Assembly: GCA_029204225.1 (NCBI GenBank)
Contig: MU832561.1
Coordinates: forward strand, 1-64,000
Direction: 5' to 3'
DNA: 64,000 nt
Source: Diphasiastrum complanatum
Taxonomy: Eukaryota; Streptophyta; Lycopodiopsida; Lycopodiales; Lycopodiaceae
Of this stretch, positions 22,269 through 34,520 are shown piece after piece. How positions within the stretch are numbered: the first letter of the stretch is position 1; every line of letters starts with the position of its first letter. The notes under the pieces are model-generated. The model searched no databases. It was not told the origin of the DNA and worked only from the letters and a program-made list of their open reading frames with translations. A program made the position numbers and the translations under genes.

Positions 22269-23212
22269 ATATTTTTAGTAATGTAGCCGGCACAATCCTT
22301 ACCACAACAACAACAATAATAATAATAATAATCCAATTTGATATAAGAGTCTAAATTCCAATAAAGATTTATTATTCTTCACCACAACACATATACTCAC
22401 AGTACCTAGCATTATATATGTGTTGCCAAGGACGACATGCCCTACAAAGGTCCCTTACAATGGAAGAAGGCCTTACCTCCCACATTATGGATTAGTGTGA
22501 CATTATACACTCATATGTGTTCTATGCAAAGTAAAGACCACTACAAAATCTATTTACAAAAACCTAAAGAATTGTTTTCATTCAAAGTATATATTATGAA
22601 ATAGTGTAGCAAAACTTGAAACTTGCCATTTATGACTTTATACAATAAATTATTGCCAAAGGACATTTGTGACCTCGATGTGGATGCCTTAACCCAGTTG
22701 CCAGGATCCTCTCCTCTTGTGTATTCAATCATTAAGGGGAGGTGTTGGAATTTTATCCAATTAGGTTAGAAGAAAAAAAAGGGAAAAAAAACAAAGAAAT
22801 ACATTGCCCAATTTTCTTAACCCTAACCCTATATAAAACTTTAAATTTTTTTTAAACCTAAACTGCCTACGTCCCCTTTAACCCTTTCCCATCTTCTCAT
22901 GCCCCCTATACTCTCTTTTTGACCTCGTCCCCGCCAGCGTACGCTCCCACTCTCTCACCTGCATTTTCCACATATGTTTTCTTTTTAATGTATTAAGACT
23001 TTTACATGGTCCAAAGTATAGTTGGCCTAGTATCTTGTCCTTGTTTACGACTTTGGGTATGTGAAAGAAAAACATGGAAAAAAAAAACTAATAAAGAATT
23101 ATGTTTTGTTACTTCTTAAATTCAAGAAAATAAAAAACATTTTGGTTTAAAATTTTTGAGACATGAGAAAATCGTTGCTAGTATACATTTTGTGGTAATG
23201 TAACCATTTTGT
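22269..23212. promoter_or_regulatory. non-coding with telobox/TATA-like motif
   Basis: At about 22819 the sequence TAACCCTAACCCTATATAAAA combines two telobox units (AACCCTA) with a TATA-box-like sequence, a pairing seen in some plant promoters. About 400 bases downstream lies the frame at 23228. The rest is AT-rich without genes. Confidence 0.3.
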
Positions 23213-23227
23213 TTGTTCAATTTTCAG

Positions 23228-23437
23228 GACGGTCTTCAAGACGTTGATATTTTATTGGCAGTTATGGCCGATATGGAACATCAATTGTTTGGCGATGATA
23301 TGTTGTCAGCGGTTCAAAGTATGAGAAGTCCTAAAAGTAATCAACCATCAATGGTGGAGATTATGAGCAAGGCACTGCTCAACATCCACCATAGTAATAA
23401 ACAATGGGATGAACAAATAAAGTTTTTTTTAACTTAA
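23228..23437 (+). CDS. unrecognised exon-like frame
   Basis: A plus-strand open stretch encodes about 69 residues (DGLQDVDILLAVMADMEHQ, then LFGDDMLSAV and a Lys/Asn/Ser-rich tail). A good splice acceptor (TTTTCAG, ending at 23227) sits immediately before it, suggesting a terminal exon rather than an intronless gene. I do not recognise the family. Confidence 0.3.
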   Translation, partial: DGLQDVDILLAVMADMEHQLFGDDMLSAVQSMRSPKSNQPSMVEIMSKALLNIHHSNKQWDEQIKFFLT

Positions 23438-24366
23438 CATGAAGCAACGTCGTGTACTCATTTAGACTTCCGACCATAAGTTTTTTTGGCGGATAACAAG
23501 TTTAAGCAACCAGTGGCAACCGGTGGAATAGTTATTTTGACTTACACAATATTCCTGAGGAAAAATGCATTTCTTCAGTTCTTGTGATGCCACGAAATTG
23601 TTAAATATTGAATATCAACCTAAATATGGCATGATATACTCGAAAATGAAGATATGAGCTGGATAAATATAAACCAGGAAGAGGCCTAAGTCATTTTTTG
23701 AGAATATATCTCCTAAAGACTTGCCTTGTATTTAAGGACAAGACCTCTAAACGCTGCCTTGGATAGCCTTTACTAGGTCATCTACGTGAAATGACTAAAT
23801 ATGAATCTACATGTTAAACTAGAGTAATTTTAACTCTCAGTTAAATATACCACTTATGGTATAATTGAACATATACTCAACCTAATTGTTAACTAGACCT
23901 TTTCATGGGAGTGACGCACATGTAGTTTTAGAGGTGTGTTTGTTCACTCCATAAAACATATATTGATCACACACTTCAGTCTCAATCATCGAGAGAGAAA
24001 GAGTTTATGTATTTGTGAGAGATTGAAGAAGTGAATAGAGTGTTGAGTTTTATTCTCTCTTATCTCTGTTCTCCGCACTATTGAGTGTGAGTGATCCTGA
24101 GTCTAATAGCAATCTCTAATGCATTACATGAATTACTCTTTGATCAGACAGACTCTCTAGCGCATTATAGTCGTTTGTTGTATGTCCGTAAATATGCTCT
24201 AAGGAACTGTAATAAAATCCTCTTATTCATATGTCGCGAACATTTTCTTTTCGGCACTCGAATAAAGTCTACATTTGGTACAGTCTAGCACAATCAATTG
24301 TATGTATACATCTGAGCTGTCAGTGTCTGAGGAATTGTTGTTTCAAAGAAGAAGACTAGCAAAATA
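23438..24366. other. non-coding, LTR-like
   Basis: No gene. The CT/GA-rich and TATA-poor stretch 23990-24290 upstream of gypsy RT could be part of an LTR or leader, but no second copy is present to prove it. Confidence 0.3.
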
Positions 24367-24369
24367 TGA

Positions 24370-25115
24370 ATATGCAAGGATTTTCGAAAGCTCAATGCTG
24401 TCACAAGGAAGGATCATCATCCTTTGCCCTTCACTGACTCTATCTTAGATCAGGTTGCTGGTCAAGAGCGTTACCATTTCTGTGACGGTTTCTCTGGTTA
24501 TAATCAAGTTGGAGTGAGAAAGGAGGATCGTTCAAAGACCACGTTTACTATGGATTGGGGCACTTATGCCTACAACAAAATGCCCTTTGGTCTTTGCAAG
24601 GCACCAGTGACTTTTCAGCGAATTATGATGTTAATTTTTGCTGCTTTCCTAAGAATTTTTCTTGAAATTTTCATTGATGATCTCTGTGTATATAGTGATA
24701 TAAAAACACATCTATAGAAACTGAAACTTACATTGCAACGGTGTCGAGATACTTGTTTATCCCTTCATCCAGAGAAATGTTTTTTCGGTATGAAAGAAGG
24801 AATTTTACTTGGACACAGAATATCAAACAGAGGAATAGAGGTTGATAAAGATAAAATCGAGCTTATAAAAAATCTCTTGATACCAACAAATCTACGTGAA
24901 CTAAGAACTTTCTTAGGACATGTCAGCTATTATCGAAGATTTATCCAAAATCATGCCTCTATTGCCGCCGCTTTGACACATCTACTTAATAAACAAGTGG
25001 AATACTTGTGGATGAACGAATGCAGAAAGCATTCGAAGAACTTAAGCAAAGGTTGATCAATGCTCCTATTCTAAGACCACACAACTGGGCTATTCTATTT
25101 CATAGTTATGTTGAT
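24370..25115 (+). pseudogene. Ty3/gypsy reverse transcriptase fragment
   Basis: Plus-strand translation begins at the conserved DFRKLNAVTRKDHHPLPF segment and continues with FCDGFSGYNQ, FGLCKAPVTFQRIM and the catalytic FIDDLCVYS. An in-frame TAG at 24715 interrupts it. The next frame continues with LHPEKCFFG, LGHRIS and FLGHVSYYRRFI, and then APILRPHNWAILFH, the start of RNase H. It is truncated on both sides; the right end is cut by copia A in the opposite orientation at about 25115. Confidence 0.88.
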
Positions 25116-26640
25116 GGAGTTGAGTTCCACTTGCTTGCCTCTATCTCCATATTTAAGCCTCCTAGGCTCGGATCTTTCTCTTTGAGATCTCCTTGGTGAA
25201 AAGATTCGAGGTGACTCCTCCTCAATTCTCGGCCCCATCTCTCCATGATAGTCTTCAAGTGTGATGATAGGAGAATCTTCTCGAGAACCTTTAATCTCGG
25301 CCTCCTCAAAGATGTATTTTTGATTCTCATGGAATATAACATCCCTACTCTCAATTGTAATTGAGGTAGAGGGAACATAAATTTTGTAAGACTTCTTGTT
25401 GGATGAATATCCAACCATCATCCCTTTGATAGAATTAGGATCATCTCTTTTCCTTGTTTTCAAGGGTACATGAACAAAGCAAGCACGTCCAAAAACTCTA
25501 AGGTGATCTACCTTAGGTTTCTTTTTAAACAAGACTTCATATGGTGATTTTCCAACAAGTGCATTGTGAGGTAATCTATTGCACAAATAGCTTGCACAAT
25601 TAATTGCTTCACCCCACTATTCAATAGGCAAAGAAGCTTCAACTCGGATTGCTTTAGCACATTCACATAAAGATCAATTTTTTCTCTCAGCAAATCCATT
25701 TTGAGATGGAGAATAAGCACAAGAAATTTATCTCTTAATCCCTTCACCCTCACAATATTCATAGAACTTGTTGGAGATGTATTCACCTCCTCCATCACAT
25801 CTTAAAGCTTTAACTTTGAGATAAAACTGTTTCTCAACATAAGCTTTGAAGATTAGGAAGTGATCAAATACCATAGCTTTTGAAGAAAGGAGATACAACC
25901 AACCAAGTATATCTTGTAAAGTCATCAACAAAGGTGACAAAACATGTTGCACCACCAATACTATTTGAAGAAGAAAAATGAACATCTGAGTGTATTAGCT
26001 CCAAAGGATGAATAGTCTTAATAAAAGACTTTTGATATGGCTTTTTATGTGATTTTGCAATAGCACAAGCCTCAGAAGGCTTGAAATCTTTGGAAAGTGA
26101 CCTTGGAAGGCCAATAGCCTTATTTTTCTTGACCATAGAAAACATAGACTTAAAGTTAGGATGCCCCAACCTTCTATGCCATAACTCCTCCTTAGATAAA
26201 AGAGCAACTTCACAAAAGTTTGCATTCTCATAAGAATTCAACTTGAAAAATTCCACCATATCTAGATCCATTAGCTAGGATCTCATCATTTTTCTTGATA
26301 AAGCAAGTATTGGAATTGAATTTTACATCACAACCACTATCAAGCAACTTTCCAACAATAATCAAGTTCTTTGTCATCTTAGGAACAAATGTTGGAAAGT
26401 GAAAGGACTTTAGAAGAAGCAAATTTCAACGGAATGTTGCCAATTCCTTCAATAGAGCACTCATGATCATTTGCAGTATAAATAGATTTTTAAAGTCCTT
26501 TGTAAGGTACAATTGAGTCAAAAGACTCCTTTGAACAGCACATATGTGAAGAAGCTCCACTATTTATGTACCAAGCTCCATCTTTCTTGAAAGGTGATGA
26601 AGAAAAACTTGACACCATGAGTGATCCTTCTCCATCACTT
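25116..26640 (-). pseudogene. element A: protease to integrase C-terminus
   Basis: Several minus frames, disrupted by stops and frameshifts, cover the protease end, the gag-pre-integrase motif ELWHRRLGHPNFKSM, integrase zinc-binding CAIAKSH, the core with HSDVHF and FVDDFTRYTW, CDGGGEYIS, and the C-terminal ALVGKSPYEVLF and FGRACFVHVP motifs. The spacer before RT (SPRRSQRERS) is present; RT itself is missing. Confidence 0.85.
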
Positions 26641-26840
26641 GCAACAAAATCTTCTTCAGTCTCTTTGGAGAGATTTGCTTGCTTGAGTTGTTTTTCTTTT
26701 TAAAGCAATTGGAGGCATATTGCCCCTTCTTGCCACAAACGAAACACTTGACTTTCTTCTTCTTGGTCTTCGAAGTAGAAGGATGAGATGAATCATCATC
26801 TTCACCATCTTTGTCTCTCTCCTTGGCTGAAGAAACAAAA

Positions 26841-27587
26841 TGTTTCTAACTACAAAGCCTTGCTAGCTTTCAGCCCTCAACCTGACGAAGATGTTCGTGA
26901 ACACGAAAGTCAGGAGACACGAAACACGAAAAGTTTTGCGAACTCGAAAGTCAAAGGAGACGAAGACGAATGGTTCGCGAACACCAAGTCAAAGGAGACG
27001 AACACGAATGGTTTGCGAACACGAAAGATTCACGAACGAGAATCTTTTGCGGTCTGGCACAAGATTCCTTTGTGGTCCAGTACGAGAGAAAGGCAGACGA
27101 GCTAAATAAAACCAACGGTGGAAACAAAACCAATGACGCGACACGAAAAATGTCCCGAATCCAGTTTTGCCCTCACTCTCCAAACAGTACCAGCTAGGAT
27201 CACACAAGTACCCAGGAGTACAGAGATCTGATCTAATGGCATGATGTCAGCAGATACTCCCTAGGTTGTGGCTAATCTGCCACTCTTGTAATCTCTTGAT
27301 TAGTTGTAGATGCTTAATCACTCTAATCTTAGATTTACATAGAGCGACTGTACTTACTGGATGATACTTGACATATAGATCAACAGAATACACATATAGT
27401 GTAATGTGAAGTAGTTTGATGCTAGTAAGCAATCAAGACAAAAAATACAGAATACATGTCCGCCTGCGTACGAAGACAATTGACCGCATCTGAATTCCAT
27501 CCGAGTTGAAGAGAGTCGCAAAAGCTTCGCCTTCACGAAAGTTTCGTGAATCCGACATTCATCAATGGTATCATATCACACTCAACA
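26841..27587 (+). repeat. complete LTR (G family), 747 bp
   Basis: Begins TGTTTCTAACTAC right after a purine tract and ends CTCAACA one base before a primer site. Contains a CGAA-rich block (26890-27060). Confidence 0.75.
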
Positions 27588-27588
27588 G

Positions 27589-27637
27589 TGGTATCAGAGC
27601 ATACCGCAACAACAATTCTCATCAGTGGTATCAGAGC
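27589..27637 (+). promoter_or_regulatory. two consecutive primer binding sites
   Basis: TGGTATCAGAGC occurs at 27589-27600 and again at 27626-27637, with a partial TGGTATCA at 27566. Only the first is correctly placed one base after the LTR; the others look like local duplication. Confidence 0.8.
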
Positions 27638-28359
27638 ACACCGTGACGACGATTCTCATTATTGGCTTTGCCTTTGTTGAATGCTTGAGAAAACTGGTTC
27701 TTGTTCCTTCCTTTATGCTTGTCCTTGATAAAGAGGGCTTTGTCACTTCCAATATGCTCGAGTTTATTCATCCTAGAAACTTTATAGCTTTGCCTAGCTT
27801 CTTCAGAGATGAGAATTCCTTGGAGAGTTTCTAAATTAGGCAACTTCTCCTTAATGGCAAAGGATTGAACAAGATTATCATAGTCATCTTTCAAGCCATT
27901 TAAAATGACTTGTACTAGCTCATCTTGGTTAATTGTAACACCAACACAAGAAAGCTTCCTATGAAGATATTTTATTTCCAGAACATAGTTTGATGCACTC
28001 TCCTCACTTCTTTGAAAACTTTGGAAAATCTGATACCTACGAGTGGGTATTCTAGAAGTATGCTTTGCTTCATAGATGGACTTAAGTGCATCCCAAGCAT
28101 TTTTGGCAATGGTGCAAGATCCTATTTCTCTCAAAATTTCATTAGATACATTCATCTTAATGAAATGTAGAGCCATTCTAGCTCTCTTTTTGTACTTTGG
28201 TATTTCAAGCTGTGCTTGAGGCTCCTCCTCAATTCCAAGTACTATGTCCATAACATCCTGGAGTATCAAAATAGACTCCATTCTGACCTTCCAAATTGAG
28301 TAATTAGAGGTACTTAGTCTTTCACCTGCTTCTAGGAAATATCCTCCCACAGATGCCAT

Positions 28360-29115
28360 ATTGTGAAGACTTCTTGGTTATTGGACAATTATATGTTTGA
28401 GCTTGTTCCAATCAGACTTAATGTTGTTGCTCTCTTTTAATATAGGTATTTTCAAGGATGTGCTAACTTCCTATGTGAAAAACTTGCAACTGTATTTGAG
28501 ATAGGTCTCAAATATTTTTCAAAATAAGATAATCTAGATCAGACACTCAAAATGGATTGAGACACTTAGACAAGTTTGAATTCTACTTTTGGCACGTGTT
28601 AGATGCTCCAAAAGAAAACACTAATGATTATCAGAAGGCTCAAAGGTGTTCAATAACGTCAAACTTAGTCTTGATCTTCGGTTTCTTGTGTAGGATACTC
28701 AAAACAATGGATTTAGAATCAAGCAAAATTGAATCAAATCAAAAAGTGGTCACTCGGAATTTGGACCTCTCCCTACCCTCTTTAAGAGCTTATAACTCTT
28801 GATAGACACATCAGATTGATTTGGGATCAATTTCTATGGAAAGTACTCTTCATAAGCTTTCCATCAAGCTATTAGACCACTATCTTTGGACCAAATAGCA
28901 AGGAGATAAAAGGGATTGAAAATCTCTGATTTTCACACGTGCAGAATTCCAAAATTCCGTACAATCTCAATTTTGACCTGAAAAATCAGTTTCTATCCAC
29001 TTTGATCCAAACACTTTTCAGAGAAAGGTAAAGAAAAATGATTAACTACTTTTTTGCTTGAATTAGCTCTCAAATTCTTGAAAAATCAGAGATGTAAGCA
29101 TGCAAAGCTTAATTT
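28360..29115 (-). other. element A leader (untranslated)
   Basis: This stretch between gag and primer site aligns by eye with 45340-46081 of element B (for example the GAGACACTT...TACTTTTGGCA block at 28558 and 45525). It has no coding content. Confidence 0.7.
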
Positions 29116-29128
29116 GGTTCTGATACCA
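29116..29128 (-). promoter_or_regulatory. primer binding site of element A (one mismatch)
   Basis: The minus strand reads TGGTATCAGAACC; the final GAGC is changed to GAAC. LTR sequence TGACAAAATTTTCAG follows at 29129. Confidence 0.8.
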
Positions 29129-29400
29129 TGACAAAATTTTCAGAATGTTCACACATGTGGGAATGATCCACAAAGGTCATTGATCTTATTAAGCTTTATG
29201 ATTAGCACAAAAAACTGATTCTAGATTGAATAGCAAGATCTAGTACATAATTTAATGGCTTAACCACAATCTAGCATGCTAAGAATCAGAGAATGATAGC
29301 TTTGATTACAAATGAGCAAAAGTACAAGAATTTAGTGTATGAGCATAAGCCTCAACACGAGTTAGAGAGAGAAAGAGAGAGAGAGATATTCAAGCAAATA
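29129..29400 (-). repeat. partial 5' LTR of element A
   Basis: Matches the start of the element B LTRs (TGACAAAATTT...CAGAAT...CACAC, then CTAGCATGCTAA and GCCTCAACACGAG). Similarity stops near 29400. Confidence 0.75.
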
Positions 29401-29589
29401 ATTGCCTAGAGGTAGCATAATCATGACTCAGGTCAAGGAATTGGTGTATGCCTTTTGGAGCTCAAAAACTCGAGTGTCCCCCAACAAAAAGACATATGTC
29501 GACAGAGGATTGGAAGAAAGAGTGTTGTCAGGCATTCAATACATCTTCTTGATGACACTCAAGTCATTTTTTTTGGATTTTTGTTTTCT

Positions 29590-32465
29590 TGGTACTACTG
29601 TTCTTTTGCACTACTGTAACTGATCTTTGATACTCCTGTTCTTTGGTACTGCAGATACACACTCCACCTCTTGCTATTTGGAATTGCTTGGTAGTTTTTA
29701 TTCGATTGATATTTTGCACTTTTGAACTTTTGGGACTATTGGTACTTGTAGAAGCTTATAAACAACTATCTATTTTCTGTTTGGTACTTATGAAAACTTG
29801 TGTGAGATATATTTTTGGTACTTTTGGTACTCGATTGTTTTCAAATAACTTATCGTGTTGTTGTTTGGACCTCATAGAACATTTTGTACTTCTGGTGTGC
29901 CAAAAGTACTATTGTTTGTTGCTCTTTGGTGCTTTTGATTCTTTTGGTAGTTTTTAAACGTTGCTTCAATTACTTGTTTGTTACATTTTGGTACTTTTTG
30001 ATCTACTAGCATTTAGCTGTTTGGTGCTTTTAAATATTTTGGAACTTTTGGTACTCGTGATATTTCAGGTGTTTTCAAAGCTCTTTTGGTACTATTTTTT
30101 GTGTTGGTAAGGCTCTTTAATATGAAAGATTCATACCACAAGAACTTATCGTGAACCAATTCTGATCCTACTGACTACCAAATTAGGTCTTTTATACTAA
30201 GTGTCTCATTTTTATTTTAAAATCTACCAGATTGGTACTATTTAGACTTCTCATGTCCCTATTAGACCCATAAAACTATCAAGTTGGGTACTTGTTTCAT
30301 TATATTTTTGTCTTCGTAGCTCGCATACAATCCATTTTAGTCTTTTTGGTACTATCTTATTGTCGTTTACCAATTGGTAGAATCTAAGCTTTAGTTACTA
30401 CCAATTTCACAAAATTTGTACTATTTTTTTAATGTTTACGTGTTTTTGAAGCTTTTGAGTACCAAAGATTGGTACTATTTGAATCTATCGTGTAACAATT
30501 TTGATCCTCCAAACTAACAAATAAGGTTCTTGTACTTTCTGCATGTTTGGTACTTTGGTACTTTGGTACTACCTATATATGATGATTTGGTACTACTTGC
30601 AGGTACTTTTTACTGTTTTGGTACTACCTGTATATGATGGTTTGGTACTATCTGTTGGTACTTTCTATTTGTAACACAATAAGACTTCTTGAATATAGAT
30701 GAGTGGTAACAAGAATACTCCTCAAGTTCACTTTGAAAATGTTAACAATGAATTTAATGTAGAAGGAATCTTTAAGAAGTTCTGAGTGAACCAACACTAT
30801 ATTGAGCTGCACCAGTGTCTACGGGTACTAATTTTACAAATTTTGTATTGTTTTGGTACGTGTTTGTAAAACTGTTTAATATGAAATATTCGTACTACAA
30901 GAACTTATTGTGAACCAATTCTGATCCTGTTGACTAGCAAATTAGGACTTTTAAACTAAGTGTCTCATTTATAATCTAAAATCTACCAAATTGGTACCAT
31001 TTAAACTTATCGTCTCCCTAGTAGACCCATAAAACTATTAAGTTGGGTACTTTTTTCATTATATTTTTGTGTTCGCATCTCGCATACAATCCATTTTGGC
31101 TTTTTGGTACTATTTTATTGTTGTTTACGAATTGGTAGAATCTAAGCTGTAGTTACTACCAGTTTTACAAGATCTGTACTATTTTTTTATGTTTACGTAT
31201 TTCTAAAACTTTTGAGTACGAAAGATTGGTACTATTTGAACCTATTGTGTAACAATATTGATCCTTCAAACTACAAGTTCTTGTACTTTCTGCATGTTTG
31301 GTACTTTGGTACTTTGGTACTACCTATATATGATGATTTGGTACTACTTGCAGGTACTTTTTACTGTTTTGGTACTACCTGTATATGATGGTTTGGTACT
31401 ATCTGTTGGTACTTTCTATTTGTAACACAATAAGACTTCTTGAATATAGATGAGTGGTAACAAGAATAATCCTCAAGTTCACTTTGAAAATGTTAACAAT
31501 GAATTTAATGTAGAAGGAATCTTTAAGAAGTTCTGAGTGAACCAACACTATATTGAGCTGCACCAGTGTCTACGGGTACTAATTTTACAAATTTTGTATT
31601 GTTTTGGTACGTGTTTGTAAAACTGTTTAATATGAAATATTCGTACTACAAGAACTTATTGTGAACCAATTTCGATCCTGTTGACTAGCAAATTAGGACT
31701 TTTAAACTAAGTGTCTCATTTTTAATCTAAAATCTACCAAATTGGTACCATTTAAACTTATCGTCTTCCTATTAGACCCATAAAACTATTAAGTTGGGTA
31801 CTTTTTTCATTTTATTTTTGTGTTCGCATCTCGCATACAATCCATTTTGGTCTTTTTGGTACTATTTTATTGTTGTTTACGAATTGGTAGAATCTAAGCT
31901 GTAGTTACTACCAATTTTACAAGATTTGTACTATTTTTTTTTATGTTTACGTATTTCTAAAACTTTTGAGTACGAAAGATTGGTACTATTTGAAACTATC
32001 GTGTAACAATTTTGATCCTTCAAACTACCAATTAAGGTTCTTGTACTTTCTGCATGTTTGGTACTTTGGTACTATAAGGTGTTTTGGTACTTTGGTACTA
32101 TAAGATGCTTTGGTACTTTGGTACTACATGTTGGTACTTTCTACCGTTCTAGTACTTTGGTGCTATAAGAAGCTTTTGAACAACCCTTCAATGTGCAGTG
32201 TGCTTTGGTAATTGTAATGTGCAGCAACAGAAAAAATTTGGTGAGAATTTTATTGTAATGTGCTGAAAGATACTGAAATGTTTATTGATGGCAAAACTCT
32301 TGAGCACCAAAGCTTTCTGAAACTCTATAGTAACAATGCTTCTTTCAATTGGTACTCATCAATTTTCAATTTAGATAGTTCAGACTACAAAATTTGGTTA
32401 AATTTTACTTCAAACTTGTTACTGTCGCATATTACCTGTTTTGGTACTTTTGGTACTGTTTTTTC
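29590..32465 (+). repeat. GGTACT-rich left arm
   Basis: The motif GGTACT, often as TTTTGGTACT or TTTGGTACTTTGGTACT, occurs at least 30 times on the plus strand in this stretch. It is absent from the flanks outside the unit. Short frames here read the repeat and are not genes. Confidence 0.85.
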
Positions 32466-32690
32466 AAGGGAAACAGCAAAACCTGTAACATCAATAAACA
32501 TCCAAGTTTTAGAGGGGGTTTGAAATCACTTATGTCGTGTAACAAGATAAGACTTCTTGAATATAGATAAGCGGTAACGAGAATTCTCCTCCACTTTGAA
32601 GATGTTAACAATGACTTTAATGTAGAAGGAACCTTTAAGGTGTTTCGAGTGAACCAACATTGTATTGAGTTGAACCAGTGTGTTTCTCAG
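30100..32690 (+). repeat. tandem units of ~751 bp carrying exon 1
   Basis: Starting from the ATG-containing block GATGAGTGGTAACAAGAAT at about 30698 and 31449, the same sequence order repeats with a period of 751 bases. A partial unit lies before (about 30100-30530) and a diverged exon copy after (32566). Each unit has the short 5' coding segment (MSGNKNTPQVHFENVNNEF type) followed by the GGTACT-rich segment. Two copies carry a stop (TGA) within the exon; the third has lost its ATG (ATA at 32567). Confidence 0.8.
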
Positions 32691-32742
32691 TGTATCCTGA
32701 AATATAATTATAATTTATGACGTGGTTACAACATATTTTGTT

Positions 32743-32847
<105 letters not shown>

Positions 32848-34183
32848 AATAGAGTTAAAGATAGTCAACATTCCCAATTCTAGGTAGGGGTGTAGCCCTT
32901 GTTTTTTTCCCTATTGAAAGCATGGTATCATAAACGGTTCTTTGTTGGACTTGAAACATTCACAAGGAAGGCCATGTCGTTGGGGAGGGAGCATTGTGGT
33001 GACTTTTTGGAATAGGATACAATCATATGGTTTGGAAATTTTGACTAACACTCTTCATGCTTTCTTTTTCTCATTTTCTCTCGTTTGATTCATATTGCTA
33101 TGAATTTCACACACAAATTAAGTTTGGTTTAATGTTCAAGTCGGCTTGGATGAACTTACGTGGTAATTCTTAGGCATATTATTATGTTCTTTTAGTAAGT
33201 TGTAAGGGTTTTAGGCCACAGGTCGAGCTGTTCCAAAGATTCAGAAAGGCTCACCCAGAAGTGCAGATATTTCTTAGATGCTTTGAGGTATTGAAACCTT
33301 ATTTTCTCTAGAAATTGAAGGAGCGGTACACCTGTTGTTGTGTGTACCATATGCAAATGATATATTTTAAGGAGGCGTTTAATCATATGAGACAAAACAT
33401 GTTTGGTCATCATGGAAAGGATCATGTCTGTACATGTTCCATCTGCTACAAAATTCAGAAATTAGATATTTGCAAGGCAAACCTCTCTGTTTGTCCCAGC
33501 ATCAGCAATATGTGAAAATCAATTTTATGTGCAAAGCCTCACAATTCAGAATACCATGCAAAAAAATGCTTGTTCGGGGACTACAGTAAATGCGACATTT
33601 ACACATTGTCATTATGTCCCTATGAGACATCAGTGGACAACATGGAGTTGTCTGTGAAGACCTTTACAGACGTTGCGTCAGGGTTTGTTGATGAGGGCGG
33701 CTCTATCAAGAAGAGAAAGGATTTGGTAGTGCAAAGAATGTGGAGCATTGTTTGTCTTGATCTGGTTTCAGCACATCTGAAAAACTTCATCAAGCATAAC
33801 TTTCTATATCAGTGGCAATCACAACAATTTAAAGACTGCTTGCTGAAATTTCCTTCAGATGTTGTTGTTTCAGTCATTGACTTTGCAAAGAATAATCCAT
33901 TCAAGATGTTGAACGAAATACAATCCATGCACCGGTGGTCTAATCAGATCATGATATTTGTGCACATAACGTATGTCTAAAACTCTACAAGTGCAGCTGA
34001 CAAGACTCTTCATTTTTACAAATTAGACGATATGTTGCATGACACCCTATTCGTACAACACTATTTACTACTGCATGATAATTGATTAGAAGAGATCGAG
34101 TATAATCTAAGGTGTCATTGGGTGTGGTCAGACAGTGCGACACCCCAATTCAAAGCTCGAAGGCCATTCTTCTTCGTGGCCAG

Positions 34184-34520
34184 GTATATTTATTAGGTAT
34201 TCTCACTATCTATTATTATTACTCTAAAGTTTTTAGGTTTGTTACTTCAGATAGTACCAATTTTGGTACTGAACTATAAGACTTTAACTACATAGTTCAT
34301 CTTGTACTACCAAAATACATTGTTCACGAGTACCAATTTTGGTACTATTTTCCTAATAAATATAGTACCAAACTAGGTCTATTCGAGACATCCGAATATA
34401 GTACCAAATTGGTACTAGACTAGGCACCAGGTTCGGTACTACAAGTACTGTTTGCAAGCACTATTTATTGCAGCCTACATGAAATTAAAAAATCTAACAA
34501 TTTGTTCGCTTTTTGGCCAG
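34184..34520 (+). other. intron in the transposase-like gene
   Basis: Donor CAG|GTATAT and acceptor GGCCAG|ATAT join codons so that VAR reads on into YYHLTG in frame. The intron of 337 bases contains many GGTACT/AGTACC motifs. Confidence 0.75.

Larger units (their letters stand above)
26829..27661 (+). mobile_element. PPT-LTR-PBS insert inside element A gag
   Basis: The insert consists of 12 bases of polypurine tract (GAAGAAACAAAA), a full LTR-like unit (26841-27587, TG...CA) and then primer-site sequence and about 60 bases of leader. It is flanked by a direct repeat TTGGCT (26823-26828 and 27662-27667). Element B shows the uninterrupted site. The LTR start matches that at 2849, so it belongs to the element G family and lies in plus orientation. 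Frames within it are LTR by-products. Confidence 0.8.
26641..28359 (-). pseudogene. element A: gag, split by an LTR-containing insert
   Basis: The gag starts at 28359 (MASVGGYFLEAGERLSTSNY), with IWKVRMESILILQDVMD, the UBN2 middle region ELVQVILNGLKDDYDNLVQ, and a basic linker. It is interrupted at 27661. It resumes at 26828 with the linker and the zinc knuckle CFVCGKKGQYASNC (one His-to-Gln change relative to element B). Removing the insert and one copy of the 6-bp flank restores a continuous frame across the junction. Confidence 0.87.
25116..29400 (-). mobile_element. copia element A (3'-truncated)
   Basis: On the minus strand: LTR fragment (29400-29129), primer site, about 750-base leader, gag, protease, integrase, ending abruptly before RT at 25116 against gypsy sequence. 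It is closely related to element B throughout. It contains a secondary 833-bp insertion (26829-27661) in gag. Confidence 0.87.
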
